Shown: piece by piece, positions 14,483 through 24,000 of the stretch
Layout of the letters: each line of letters begins with the position of its first letter
Position numbering within the stretch: position 1 is the stretch's first letter
DNA from: Hyphomonadaceae bacterium UBA4763
GTDB taxonomy: Bacteria > Pseudomonadota > Alphaproteobacteria > Caulobacterales > Aquidulcibacteraceae
Reading direction: 5' to 3'
NCBI GenBank assembly: GCA_002403455.1
Contig: DHHV01000153.1
Coordinates: forward strand, 9,708-38,645
Length of the DNA: 28,938 bases
Notes under the pieces: generated by a model
Seen by the model: only the letters and a program-made list of their open reading frames with translations
Databases searched by the model: none
Told to the model about the DNA's origin: nothing
Translations under genes and position numbers: made by a program

Positions 14483-17413
14483 TCAGAACGTTTTGGACAC
14501 ACTCACTCCAACAATGCGTGGGTCGAGCGTGAAGGCGTTGGTCAACAACGCGGCCGATTGGTCTTGCAAGAACAGGCCGGTGATCGAGTTCTCGTTGAAG
14601 ACGTTGCGAGCAAAGGCGGTGATCGACACGCCCCAGTCCTCGTTATCGAGCCGCGCCGACAGGTTCCATTGGTCAAAGCCGGGGATGCGATCGCTCGCCG
14701 TATTGAAAATACGGGAGAAAGACGAGGTCTGGTAATAATAATCGCTGCGGACCGTCGCTTGCCAGCCGGCGCCAAGCTTCCAGCTATAAGACGTGCCAAA
14801 GGAAATATTGAAATTCGGCGCGCCGGGCAGTTCATTACCTGAAATGTCGATCGGGATGCCGTCTTGGATTGGCACGAGGGCGGTCAAGGCGCCCGCCTGG
14901 GCGGCGGCTTGCGCTTGCGCGGTGGCGAGCGGCAAACCGGCGGCCAAGAATTGCGGGACCAGGGCCCCGGTCAGCAAGGTCGGCAATAGCCGGGTCGGCG
15001 TCGGACCGGGCAAGAAGGTGCAGACAAATGGCAGCAGACCCGCAGCCGACGGGCCAAGCGCGGCTTGGAACGCGGCCAATCCTGCCGTGCCGGTGACGCA
15101 ATTGGACGCAGTCAGGCCGTCTTTCAACACCGTGAAATTCGGATCGCCAGCGGTGGGGTTGATCGGATCGAAGATTGGGAAAGCGGGCTCGCGCGCGCTC
15201 GACCCCAAATAGGCCGCATTCAGGTCGAATTGCCAGCCGTCGAACGGTCGGAAGACGGTCTCTAATTCCACACCCCAGACGCTGGCGTCGATATTGTCGG
15301 TCAACGGGGCCTGGGCGATAATCCGGGTCAGCTGGAAGTTCGAATAATCGTAGAAAAACCCGGTGAAGTTGAGCGTATGGCGCCCGCCGCCAAACACGTT
15401 CTTCGTGCCGACCTCGTAAGCGTTGACGATTTCGTTCAGGAAGACCTCGGGTACGTCGACCACGGCGGACGACAGACCGGCGGCATTGTTCGGTCCGCCG
15501 CCTTTGAAGCCGCGCGAATAGGACGCGTAAAACAATGTGTCGTCCGTGAAGCTAAAGTCCGGCTTCCAGTCGACCGTGAAGCGGCCGGTGACGGCGTCAA
15601 AGCGCGTGCCGAGTGGCGTGAAGGGGTCGGCGACGCCGGTGAAGGCGTCAAAAGGAATGGTCGTGCGGGTTTCGATGAACTTGCGGTCGTTCGTATAGCG
15701 GATGCCGGTCGTGATGGTGATGGTGTCCGTCACCGCCCAATAGGCTTCGGCAAAGCCGGCGAAGGCGTCGAGTTCAATATTCGGCGTTTCAAAATTGACG
15801 AAGAAGAGGTCAGGCGTAATCACCAAGGGACCGCCCACCGCCAATGACCCTGCCGATGCGACGGCATTGCCAATGACGCCAAAAAATTCGAGCGCGTTGG
15901 AAGAAACGATGAAGTTATTGTCGGTTCGGCTGTTGATATACAGACCACCGATATTGAAATTGACGGGACCGTCTAGCTCGGTATTGATCCGCAGCTCTGT
16001 CGTGATCTGGCGGCCGCCACCATTTGATTGATCAAACGCTGTTAACCCATTGCCGACTGGCGCAGCGAAGGCCGGATTGCCTTGAAACAACGCGGGCACA
16101 GTAAAGACGCCGGATGCATCCGTGACCTGTTGGAACAGCGGTGTCCCGGGCGGTCCGAGCGCAATGAACTGATTAGGGTTGAACGTCACCGACGGCGCAA
16201 TGCCAAAGAAATCGGCGCGCGAGGTGACTTGCGTGTCTTGGTAAGAGGTCAACGAGGTCAGCGTGAACGGCCCGAAATCATGCTTGAAATCGAGCGTGAA
16301 CAGCAATTCATCGGCGAAATATTCCGGCTCGAAGGTCGAGTTGACCACCCGGAAATCCGGCGGGTTGACCGCGCCGGCAAACCCATTGGTCCCGAAGGGA
16401 AAGAGCGTGGGGATCGCCGCGCTCGGGATCGCGCCGCCGGTCAGCAAGGTGACCAAGGTCGGCGCCAAGAAGGCCGGCGTGTTGGCGAGCGAAGCGGTCG
16501 CGTTCGGCACGCCGAATCCTTCAGGGCCGCTCAAATCCTCGGGCAAACAGCCTTGGCTGAAGGGGAAGGGGCGCGGATCGGGCACGCAGAGCAATTTCTG
16601 GATACGGGCGCGGTTATCGTCTTCCTGGAAATAGGACGCGTGGAAGAAAATCTCAGTGTTCTCGGTCGGGAACAACGAGACCGTGCCGCGGACCGAGAAT
16701 AATTCGCGGCCGTCAATGTCATTGCCGGTCGCCAAATTCTCCGTAAAGCCATCGCGGCGCGTGTAAAAGCCCGAGGCGCGCACGCCGCCATACTCGCCGA
16801 AAATCGGCGCGTTGAGATGGCCTTGGGCTTGGAACGTCCCGAACGAGCCGCCCGTCAACTGCGCCTCCCCGCCCCATTCATCGGTGGGCTTGGCGGAAAT
16901 GATGTTGATGACGCCGCCGGTGGCGTTGCGGCCGAACACGGTGCCTTGCGGGCCGCGCAGGACTTCAACCCGCTCCACGTCGAACAATTCGGCCTCGAAC
17001 ACCCGCGTGGAGGTCAAGGGCACGCCGTTGACATGCACGCCGACGCCGGTGTCGGTGCCAACGCCGGTGATTGGCGCGCCGACGCCGCGAATAGTGATGT
17101 TGGCGTTGGTGAAATTGGTGCGCGAAAAGCTCAAATTCGGGATGGTCAATTGCAAATCGATGGCTTCTTCGATGCCTTTGACTTTCAGGTTTTCTTGGGT
17201 GAACGCGCTGACGGCGATCGGCACGTCTTGGATCGAGCGTTCGACTTTGTCGGCCGTGACGACGATCGCGTCGAATACCCGCTCTTGTTCTTCGTTTTGA
17301 TCTTGCGCGGTTTCTTGGGCGAAGGCCGCCCCGGCCAAAGTGCTGGATGCCGCCAAGGCCCACAGCGAAACGCCAACGCCAAAGCGCGCAGAATAGCTTT
17401 TCCCAGATCGCAT
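14483..17413 (-). CDS. TonB-dependent outer-membrane receptor
   Basis: The product is 976 residues. A signal peptide ends near GAAFAQ. A TonB-box-like DAIVVTAD lies near residue 48, followed by the plug domain (VPIAVSAFT, IPNLSFSRTNF, ITIRGVG, VERVEVLRGPQGTVFGRNATGGVINI) and a 22-strand-type barrel ending in VSVSKTF with terminal phenylalanine. I choose ATG 17413 because GGGGAG is six bases upstream; an ATG at 17419 is too close to it. Such receptors take up siderophores, vitamins or oligosaccharides using TonB energy; the ligand cannot be told. Two Leu/Ala/Pro-rich insertions (about residues 310-345 and 800-850), each containing TLLTG, are unusual in a barrel and are probably extracellular loops. 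A possible Pho box lies in its upstream region. Confidence 0.94.
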   Translation of the reverse strand: MRSGKSYSARFGVGVSLWALAASSTLAGAAFAQETAQDQNEEQERVFDAIVVTADKVERSIQDVPIAVSAFTQENLKVKGIEEAIDLQLTIPNLSFSRTNFTNANITIRGVGAPITGVGTDTGVGVHVNGVPLTSTRVFEAELFDVERVEVLRGPQGTVFGRNATGGVINIISAKPTDEWGGEAQLTGGSFGTFQAQGHLNAPIFGEYGGVRASGFYTRRDGFTENLATGNDIDGRELFSVRGTVSLFPTENTEIFFHASYFQEDDNRARIQKLLCVPDPRPFPFSQGCLPEDLSGPEGFGVPNATASLANTPAFLAPTLVTLLTGGAIPSAAIPTLFPFGTNGFAGAVNPPDFRVVNSTFEPEYFADELLFTLDFKHDFGPFTLTSLTSYQDTQVTSRADFFGIAPSVTFNPNQFIALGPPGTPLFQQVTDASGVFTVPALFQGNPAFAAPVGNGLTAFDQSNGGGRQITTELRINTELDGPVNFNIGGLYINSRTDNNFIVSSNALEFFGVIGNAVASAGSLAVGGPLVITPDLFFVNFETPNIELDAFAGFAEAYWAVTDTITITTGIRYTNDRKFIETRTTIPFDAFTGVADPFTPLGTRFDAVTGRFTVDWKPDFSFTDDTLFYASYSRGFKGGGPNNAAGLSSAVVDVPEVFLNEIVNAYEVGTKNVFGGGRHTLNFTGFFYDYSNFQLTRIIAQAPLTDNIDASVWGVELETVFRPFDGWQFDLNAAYLGSSAREPAFPIFDPINPTAGDPNFTVLKDGLTASNCVTGTAGLAAFQAALGPSAAGLLPFVCTFLPGPTPTRLLPTLLTGALVPQFLAAGLPLATAQAQAAAQAGALTALVPIQDGIPIDISGNELPGAPNFNISFGTSYSWKLGAGWQATVRSDYYYQTSSFSRIFNTASDRIPGFDQWNLSARLDNEDWGVSITAFARNVFNENSITGLFLQDQSAALLTNAFTLDPRIVGVSVSKTF

Positions 17414-17479
17414 GTTCATCTCCCCAAGCGCGCCGTCTATCGCGACGCTGTCTTAAGCGCCGCCGCCCGAGCGCGGCTG

Positions 17480-17498
17480 GTTCGTGCTCACAACGAAC
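17480..17498. promoter_or_regulatory. Inverted repeat in the divergent receptor/hydrolase promoter region
   Basis: GTTCGT (17480-17485) and ACGAAC (17493-17498) form a perfect 6-bp inverted repeat with a seven-base spacer. A third copy of the half, GTTCG, follows at 17502-17506. It lies about 67 bp ahead of the receptor start and could be an operator. The half-sites are not arranged as the alphaproteobacterial LexA direct repeat (GTTC-N7-GTTC). Confidence 0.3.
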
Positions 17499-17513
17499 GC
17501 CGTTCGCGTGAAG

Positions 17514-17531
17514 CTGTCAATGCATTGTCAA
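17514..17531 (+). promoter_or_regulatory. Candidate Pho box (two half-sites)
   Basis: CTGTCAA (17514-17520), a four-base spacer TGCA, and TTGTCAA (17525-17531) give two TGTCA cores 11 bp apart on the plus strand, the geometry of a PhoB site. It lies about 80 bp ahead of the hydrolase gene, but no convincing -10 occurs ten bases later. On the minus strand the same bases read as two TTGACA, so they could instead be -35 elements for the TonB receptor. Confidence 0.4.
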
Positions 17532-17612
17532 GAACCCCAAGCACTTTTCAGCGCGCCTGCGGCGTGCAAGTGACACAAAAAGCCGCAAAATCCTGCCGAC
17601 GAAAGGTGAATG

Positions 17613-18272
17613 ATGCTGACAGGCCCCCAATTCCAGCCAAGACGCGGCGGCAAGCCGAAGAAACTTGTGGTGCTGTTGCATGGCTATGGGTCGAATGGCG
17701 ATGATCTGATCTCGCTGGCGCCGCATTGGGCGCCCGCCATGCCGGACGCGTTATTCGTCAGCCCGAATGCGCCAGAGCCCGTGCCAGGCTTTGCCGGCGG
17801 CTTTCAGTGGTTTGGGCTGACCTCGCTCGACCCGCATCGGATGGAGGGCGGCGCGCGCGCCGCAAGCGGCCCGCTCAATGCGTTTTTGGACGCCCAATTG
17901 ACCGCCCATCAGCTCTCGCCAGCGCAATGCGCCTTGGTGGGGTTCAGCCAAGGCGCGATGATGGCGATGTATGTGGCTTTGCGCCGCGAAGAGCCGGTGG
18001 CGGGGATCGTTGCGTTTTCCGGCGCGCTGATCGGGGCAGGGAGCCTTGCCAGCCAAATGCGCGCCAAGCCGCCGATTTTGATCGTGCATGGCGTGCAAGA
18101 TGATCGCGTCCCGGTCGCCGCCGCCCAAAGCGCGGCCGAAGCGCTCGCCAAGGCCGGCCATGGCGCCCGCGTCGAATTACGCCCGCGTCTGGGGCATTCG
18201 ATCGACGCCGAGGGCGTTGCCTCAGCGCGCGATTTTCTTGCTGAATGCTTTGCGCCGCGAATTATTCCTTAG
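17613..18272 (+). CDS. Alpha/beta-hydrolase, phospholipase/carboxylesterase family
   Basis: The product is about 219 residues, typical of the short carboxylesterase/lysophospholipase family. A LVVLLHGYGSNGDDLI segment opens the fold. The nucleophile elbow is GFSQG with Ser112, the acid is Asp163 in HGVQDDRVPV, and the catalytic histidine is His195 in LGHSID (numbered from ATG 17613). There is no signal peptide, so the enzyme is cytoplasmic. Members hydrolyse carboxyl esters or lysophospholipids; the real substrate is unknown. GAAAGG lies a few bases upstream; ATG 17610 and ATG 17613 are adjacent in frame and I prefer the second on spacing. Its last 11 bases overlap the 3' end of the convergent amidohydrolase gene. 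A candidate Pho box lies upstream. Confidence 0.9.
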   Translation: MLTGPQFQPRRGGKPKKLVVLLHGYGSNGDDLISLAPHWAPAMPDALFVSPNAPEPVPGFAGGFQWFGLTSLDPHRMEGGARAASGPLNAFLDAQLTAHQLSPAQCALVGFSQGAMMAMYVALRREEPVAGIVAFSGALIGAGSLASQMRAKPPILIVHGVQDDRVPVAAAQSAAEALAKAGHGARVELRPRLGHSIDAEGVASARDFLAECFAPRIIP

Positions 18273-19587
18273 CGACGACGCCGCGCGCCATCACGAAATC
18301 AACATCGAGCAGCACGCCGACATCGCGCAGCGGATCGCCGTCGACGGCGATGATGTCGGCGGCCTTTCCGACTGAGATCGACCCGGTTTCCGCAGCGATC
18401 CCCAAATGCGTCGCCGCGCCGATGGTGGCCGCGCGCAGCGCTTCTGGGGGCGTGAAGCCCGCCTCGATCCACAGCCCAAATTCCTGCGCGTTATCGCCAT
18501 GTTTGGAAACGCCGGTGTCGGTGCCGAACGCGATGGTGACGCCGCCGGCTTTGGCGCGCCGCAACATGTCGAGCATGCGCGGGCCGACGTCCAAAGCTTT
18601 GGCGCGCTGAGCCGGCGTCATCCAGGTCCCGGTCTTGGCTTCGTTCTCGACAAAACGCCCCGCCAGCACGGTCGGCACCAGCACCGCGCCTTTTTCCTTG
18701 AACAAACGGATCGATTCGGCGTCGAGGAACGTGCCATGCTCGATCGAGGCGACGCCCGCTCGCAAGGCCGCATTCACGCCGGTGACGCCATGCGCATGCG
18801 CGGTGACTTTGCGGCCCAATTGCCGGGCGGTTTCGACGATGGCGACCAATTCGTCATCAAAGAATTGCTGCTCGGTGCCGGCGGCGATGTTGGAGAGCAC
18901 CCCGCCCGTCGCGGTGATCTTGATGACGTCGGCGCCGGCGCGGACCTGCTCGCGCACGGCGCGGCGGCAATCATCGGCGCCATTGCAGGTGGAGGCGCGG
19001 CCCAAAACCTCCATGACGTCGTCGCGATAGCCCTGGATATCGCCATGGCCGCCGGTCGGGGTCACGGTCGAGCCGGCCGCGAGGATGCGCGGGCCAATCA
19101 ATTTGCCGGCGCGGATCGAATCGCGGATCGCAAAGATCGCGTCATCGCCATTGCCGGCTCCCAAATCGGCGACCGTTGTAAAGCCGGCGCGCAAATTCTT
19201 CAGCGCATTGGCATAGCCTTCCACCGCAAAATCGGCCTCTGATTTGGTGACGACGTCGAGCCGTTGGCTCGGCCCAGTCTCGTTCAGCAAATGCACATGC
19301 GAATCGATCAAGCCGGGCAGCACGGTCTTGGCCCGCAGATCGATGACCGCGCCGCCGCGCTCCTCGACAAAGCCGTCACGGATGGCGCTGATGCGGCCGT
19401 TTTCGATGATGATGGTCTTGCGGGTCTGCGCCGGCTCGCCCGGCACGGCGATCAGCGTGCCGGCTTGCACATAGGTTTTGCCCGCGCCCGGCGCGCTTTG
19501 CTGAGCGATTGCGCGCGGATCGAGATTGACAACGAGGCCGAAGCTCAACGCGGCGACCGCCATCGAGAACAGGAATAAACGACGCAT
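18262..19587 (-). CDS. Exported metal-dependent amidohydrolase (imidazolonepropionase/prolidase-like)
   Basis: With the start at 19587 the product is 441 residues and begins with a signal peptide (MRRLFLFSMAVAALSFGL). GAGGAA lies eight bases upstream of this ATG, whereas the open frame further upstream has no ribosome site and would place residues before a signal peptide. The amidohydrolase pattern is complete: DSHVHL with His97 and His99, VIKITATGGV (lysine likely carboxylated), VTAHAHG, IEHGTFLD and FGTDTGVSKHGDN. This subgroup includes secreted Xaa-Pro dipeptidases and other peptide or amide hydrolases; the substrate is not determinable. It sits 65 bp downstream of the YeiH-type gene on the same strand and overlaps the convergent hydrolase gene by 11 bp. 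Confidence 0.93.
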   Translation of the reverse strand: MRRLFLFSMAVAALSFGLVVNLDPRAIAQQSAPGAGKTYVQAGTLIAVPGEPAQTRKTIIIENGRISAIRDGFVEERGGAVIDLRAKTVLPGLIDSHVHLLNETGPSQRLDVVTKSEADFAVEGYANALKNLRAGFTTVADLGAGNGDDAIFAIRDSIRAGKLIGPRILAAGSTVTPTGGHGDIQGYRDDVMEVLGRASTCNGADDCRRAVREQVRAGADVIKITATGGVLSNIAAGTEQQFFDDELVAIVETARQLGRKVTAHAHGVTGVNAALRAGVASIEHGTFLDAESIRLFKEKGAVLVPTVLAGRFVENEAKTGTWMTPAQRAKALDVGPRMLDMLRRAKAGGVTIAFGTDTGVSKHGDNAQEFGLWIEAGFTPPEALRAATIGAATHLGIAAETGSISVGKAADIIAVDGDPLRDVGVLLDVDFVMARGVVAKE

Positions 19588-19652
19588 GCGGGTTTCCTCG
19601 CGGGTGAGGCTGAAATGATCGCCTTTATCCTCGTCCGCTTTTTGCCGCATCG

Positions 19653-20684
19653 TCAAGGCAGCCGCAGCAGGGTGACGACCGCAAACACCGCCCCGAACAA
19701 TAAAACGCCGGTGGCGATCACCACGACCAGCGCCGGCCGCGGCCCCAAGGACAGCAATTGCCGCACCGAGGTCTTCAAACCCAAGGCGGCGATCGCCGTC
19801 ACCAGCAACATCCTTGACGTGGCGTTCATGACGTCGCGCGCTGGTTCTGGGATCAAGCCAAAGGAATTGACGGCCAAAAACCCGGCAAACGCAAAGGCAA
19901 ACCATGGCAAGGGCGCTGCGCCGGCGCCGCTATCGGCGCCCTTGTCATGAACTCGCAAAAACAACGCCAGCCCCAACACCATCACCGGCAATAAGGCGAC
20001 CCGCAGCATTTTGACATAGGTCGCCACATCGCCGGCCAGCGGCGAAACCGCATAGCCGGCGCCGACAACCTGGGCGACGTCATGAATGGTCGCGCCGATC
20101 AACAGGCCGATGGTCTCTTCGCGCAAACGCAAGGCTTCGAACAATACGGGGTAAAGGATCATTGCCGCGGTTGAGAGCGTCGTAACGGCGATCACCACGA
20201 ACAAGGTGTCGCGCTCGCGCTCGGGGGTGCGCGGAAAGGCCGCTGCGATCGCCAAGGCCGCCGAGGCGCCGCAAATCGCCACCGCGCCGCCGGCCAGCAC
20301 GCCAAACCGCCAATCGCGGCCGACGAGGCGCGACAGAACCAACCCCGCGATGATTGTTACGATCACAAGGCTGGGCGCCAGAATCAGCGGGCCCGGCCCC
20401 AGCGAGGCGATCTGGTCAAACGTCACCCGCGCGCCGAGCAGCGCGACCCCAACGCGCAGCAAGGTCTGGCTGGAAAACGCCACGCCCGCACCCAGTTTGG
20501 GCGCGTCGGCAACGCCGTTGAGCGCCATGCCGATCAGCAGCGCCAATAACATGACCGGCGCGCCATAATGCTCGGCAAGAAAACTCGCCGCCAACGCGAT
20601 CGCGAGGCACAGAACAATGCCCTGGGCATGCGCGCGCAAGCTCTGCGATTGCGAAATCGGTGGGGTAATTCTTTCGGCGGTCAT
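19653..20684 (-). CDS. YeiH/UPF0324 family membrane protein (putative anion exporter)
   Basis: The product is 343 residues with about ten hydrophobic helices and almost no soluble domain. The family patterns are recognisable: YGAPVMLLALLIGMALN near the N-terminus, FSSQTLLRVGVALLGARVTF, and a central ATIHDVAQVVGAGYAVS. UPF0324 proteins are annotated as putative sulfate exporters on limited evidence, so the transported anion is uncertain. In enterobacteria the gene is controlled by a LysR regulator (YeiE); none is adjacent here. The ATG at 20684 has no clear Shine-Dalgarno sequence; no better in-frame start is visible. The gene is divergent from the Oar-like receptor and may be co-transcribed with the amidohydrolase. 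Confidence 0.88.
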   Translation of the reverse strand: MTAERITPPISQSQSLRAHAQGIVLCLAIALAASFLAEHYGAPVMLLALLIGMALNGVADAPKLGAGVAFSSQTLLRVGVALLGARVTFDQIASLGPGPLILAPSLVIVTIIAGLVLSRLVGRDWRFGVLAGGAVAICGASAALAIAAAFPRTPERERDTLFVVIAVTTLSTAAMILYPVLFEALRLREETIGLLIGATIHDVAQVVGAGYAVSPLAGDVATYVKMLRVALLPVMVLGLALFLRVHDKGADSGAGAAPLPWFAFAFAGFLAVNSFGLIPEPARDVMNATSRMLLVTAIAALGLKTSVRQLLSLGPRPALVVVIATGVLLFGAVFAVVTLLRLP

Positions 20685-21025
20685 GGCGTTTGTTCAAACC
20701 GCGATCCGAATTGCCGCGCAAGCGCCGCTTACAACAAGAATTCGCGCGTCAAGGGTATCTGCCCCTTGCTGGTTTCAACGCGCGCAAAAAAGGTCGATCC
20801 GCAGGCGGGAACATCATTCCGGCCTTGTGGATTTAACAAGTATACCGCGCAAAAATCACGCGAACACGAGCAATTGCATAATTGTTGCCCGTTGGTAGCG
20901 ACACAATGTCGCATTGCAACATGCGGCGCAATTTTCGATCGAGGGACTAACGCAGCACAATCGAGCGGTATTATTGAAAGTGCCGCGCTTTTTATTGCTT
21001 GGTTTGATTTTTGGAGCGTTTTATT
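20685..21025. other. Divergent intergenic region with several hairpins, no gene supported
   Basis: The 341 bp between the YeiH-type gene and the Oar-like receptor gene are richer in A+T than the coding DNA and contain no credible reading frame. They hold a long imperfect hairpin (20743-20784), a perfect 6-bp inverted repeat GCGACA-CAA-TGTCGC (20898-20912), and an overlapping CGCAT/ATGCG repeat (20910-20925). These are candidate operators or leader structures for the two divergent genes. No known riboswitch class is recognised. Confidence 0.45.
20743..20784. repeat. Nested inverted repeat, possible leader hairpin
   Basis: An outer pair CGCGCGT (20743-20749) / ACGCGCG (20778-20784) encloses an inner pair CAAGGG (20750-20755) / CCCTTG (20763-20768) with a seven-base loop. 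The two stems are contiguous on the 5' side and separated by a nine-base bulge on the 3' side. It lies about 60-100 bp ahead of the YeiH-type start and has no T-tract in the direction needed for a terminator. Confidence 0.4.
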
Positions 21026-24000
21026 ATGCGTCAAATATTGCTTGCATCAGCCATTCTCCTTGCCGGTCAATGTCCTGGGCTTGCCTGGGCGCAGTCAGCG
21101 CTGGCGGCGCGGATCGTCACCGCGACCGGCGAGGCGGCCAGCGGCCTGCCCGTCCGGGCGGAGAATGAAACGACCGGCGCGGTGGTCACGGGCGTCTCCG
21201 ACACGCAAGGCCGGGTGCGATTTGGCGGACTGTCGACCGCCGGGGCGTGGCGCATTGTCACGGACGAAACCGCGGCTTTCGCGAGCACGCGGTCCGATCC
21301 CATCGCGCTGCGCTCGGAATTTCAAACCAATATCGTGGTGCAGGTTTCGCCGAAGACCGGCGTGTTGGTCGCCGAAACGATCAGCGTCACGCGCCAGACC
21401 TTTGCCGGGTTGAACACCTCCAATGCCGAAGTGTCGGCGACCTTGTCGGCTGAGGAGATCGCCCGCATCCCAGTCGAGGCGCGCAGCCTTGAGCGCCTTT
21501 TGTTCCGCTTGCCGGGGGTTACGCAATCGACCGGCTTTTTCGGTGAGGCTCCGGCCGTGGCGATCAATGGCGCAAACGCCTTGTTCACCAATTATACGAT
21601 CGACGGGCTCGACAATAACGAAAATTTTCTGGGCGGTCAGAAATTTCCGGTCCCCGTGGGCGCAATCCAAGACGTCACCGTGCTGACCTCGTCCTATTCG
21701 GTTGAATTTGGCCGCACCGCCAATGGCGTCGTCAATGTGACGACCCCGTCGGGCGGCAATGATTTCAAGGGCGAGGCGTTTTTCGTCACCCGACCCGGCG
21801 GGTTCTTGTCCGCTGATCCGGCGTCGAATCAAACCTCACTGTTCGGCGCGCCCGTGTCGGATACCTTTTCGCGTCTGCAAGGCGGGTTCACGTTCAGCGG
21901 ACCGATCTTGAAAGACCGCACTTTCTTCTTCCTCAACGCTGAATATGTCCGAGATCAAACCGATAATGTGCTGAGCGCGCCAGCTTTGGGCGTTTTCGAG
22001 ACCTTGCCCGGCGTCAATGAACAAATTCTGTTGACCGGCAAGATCGACCATAGCTGGACATCGCGCTTGCGCACCTCCTTGCGCGTCAATCACGGCCGGG
22101 TGCAGTTGGAGCGCCAGGGCGGCGGTTTAGACGGCGGCGCGACGTTTCCGACTGCCGGCAGCGTGCAAGACCGTTTCTCGACCAATGTGGTGCTGACCAA
22201 CACCTATCAAGGCGATGGATTCGATTATGTCGGGTCCTACCAATATTCCCGATTTGATTGGGATTTCGGCGAGCCGCTATTTGGACCAGGGCCGCAAGTC
22301 TCGGTCTTTGCCAATGGCGACACCTCGGCGCCAATCGCGGTGATCGGCCATCCCGGCTTTATCTTTGATGAGACTGAAAACACCTTTCAATCGCAGCACA
22401 AGCTGAATGTTGATCTGGGCCGTCATCGCATCAAGGTCGGCGTTGATCTGATCGTTGCTGATTTTTCGTTGTTCGGCGGCGGGAATGTCGACGGCAATTT
22501 TTCGGTTCTCCTGAACGATGCGCAATTGGCGACGCTGCAAGGCGTCGGCGCGGATTTTGCAGTCGTCGATCTTCCGGCCGATGTGCAATTGCTGGCGGCT
22601 AATTTCGAGACGCAACCAACTGCGTTTGGTCAGACCCAGCGGATTTATTCAGTCTTTGCCGAGGACCAATGGCAAATCACCGAAAAATTGGCCCTGACCT
22701 TGGGGTTGCGCTGGGACTACGACAATTTGACCAATGTCGCGGGTAATGGTGATTTCAACAATATCGCGCCGCGTTTTGCCTTTAACTATACAGTCAACAA
22801 TCGCTTGGCGATCCGAGGCGGCGTCGGTCTCTTCATCGAGAAATTGCCCTACGCGATTATTTCAGACGCCATCCAGCAAAATTCAATCAATCCAGGCTTT
22901 CTTGGCCAATTACAGACGCTGATTGACCAAGGCATTTTGCCGGCGGATACGGATTTGGCGCAAATCACCACCGATGAGGGCAATTTGACCGTCAGTGGGC
23001 TCGCGTTTTGCAATGGTCCCGGCGGCGCGCTCGATTGCGCAGGTCTGGAAGCGTTGACAAACCTCGGTCTTCAGCTTTCGAGCGCTGAGCGGCGGATTTT
23101 TAATCCGTTTGGTCTTGATAATCCAGCAACCTTGCAGGCCAGCATCGGGGTGGAATGGCAGGTCAATAACGAATGGCTGCTTGGCGTTGATGGGCAGTTT
23201 TCGCGCGGTAGAAATTTGGTGCGCCTGCTCGATCTCAATTCGCCGGAGCCGTTCGTCTTCGATCAGGCCGCGTTCGACGCCGGCGTTGACCCGTCGAGCT
23301 TGGTGCGGTCGGTCGCTGACGCAAATCTAACCCGGCCGGCCAATAATCCGGACGGATCGGTCCCGGCCGGCGGCGCCAATGCGATCATCGTTTCCGATAC
23401 GGGCGGACAATCGCAATATCTTGCATTGATTTTCAAAATTCAAAAAGACCGCGGCGATGACTTCTATGATCTCAACATTTTCTATACGCTGTCGCGCTTG
23501 CGCAATGACACGGACGATATCAATTTCCGCGCCAATGATTCCAATAATTTCGACCTTGATTTTGGCCCATCCCTGAACGATCGCACCCATGTGATCTCAT
23601 CGATCTTTAATCTCTACCCGATCGAGAATTTGGTCTTTTCGCTGGCGGGATTGTTCCAATCTGGCCAACCCGTGAATTTCATCCCCGACCCGGCCGTGTT
23701 TGGCACGACCGACATCAATGGCGATGGTTTGTCTTTTTCGGACCAATTCACCGGCAATCCGGACCGGTTTCCGGGTGAAACGCGCAATTCAGGGCGCCTG
23801 CCCTGGGCGATGACCGTTGATGTCGGTTTAAGCTACCGAGTCCCGCGCGTTGGACCAGGCGACGTCGAAATTCGCGCCGACTTCTTCAATATTTTCAACA
23901 CCAATAATGAAAGCGGTTTTCCCGTCAACTTTACCGTATCGAACCAGCGCCAACTCTTTGGCGCGCCATTTCAGCAATTGAGCGCCGGCCCGCCGCGCCA

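Noticed and set aside
17480..17506. GTTCGT/ACGAAC/GTTCG cluster considered as a LexA (SOS) box
   Set aside because: Alphaproteobacterial LexA sites are direct repeats GTTC-N7-GTTC; here the halves are inverted or wrongly spaced.
19588..19905. N-terminal extension of the amidohydrolase by 106 codons
   Set aside because: It would put an Arg/Gly-rich stretch before an obvious signal peptide and lacks a ribosome site. GAGGAA in front of the ATG at 19587 fixes the start, and the extension would overlap the YeiH-type gene.
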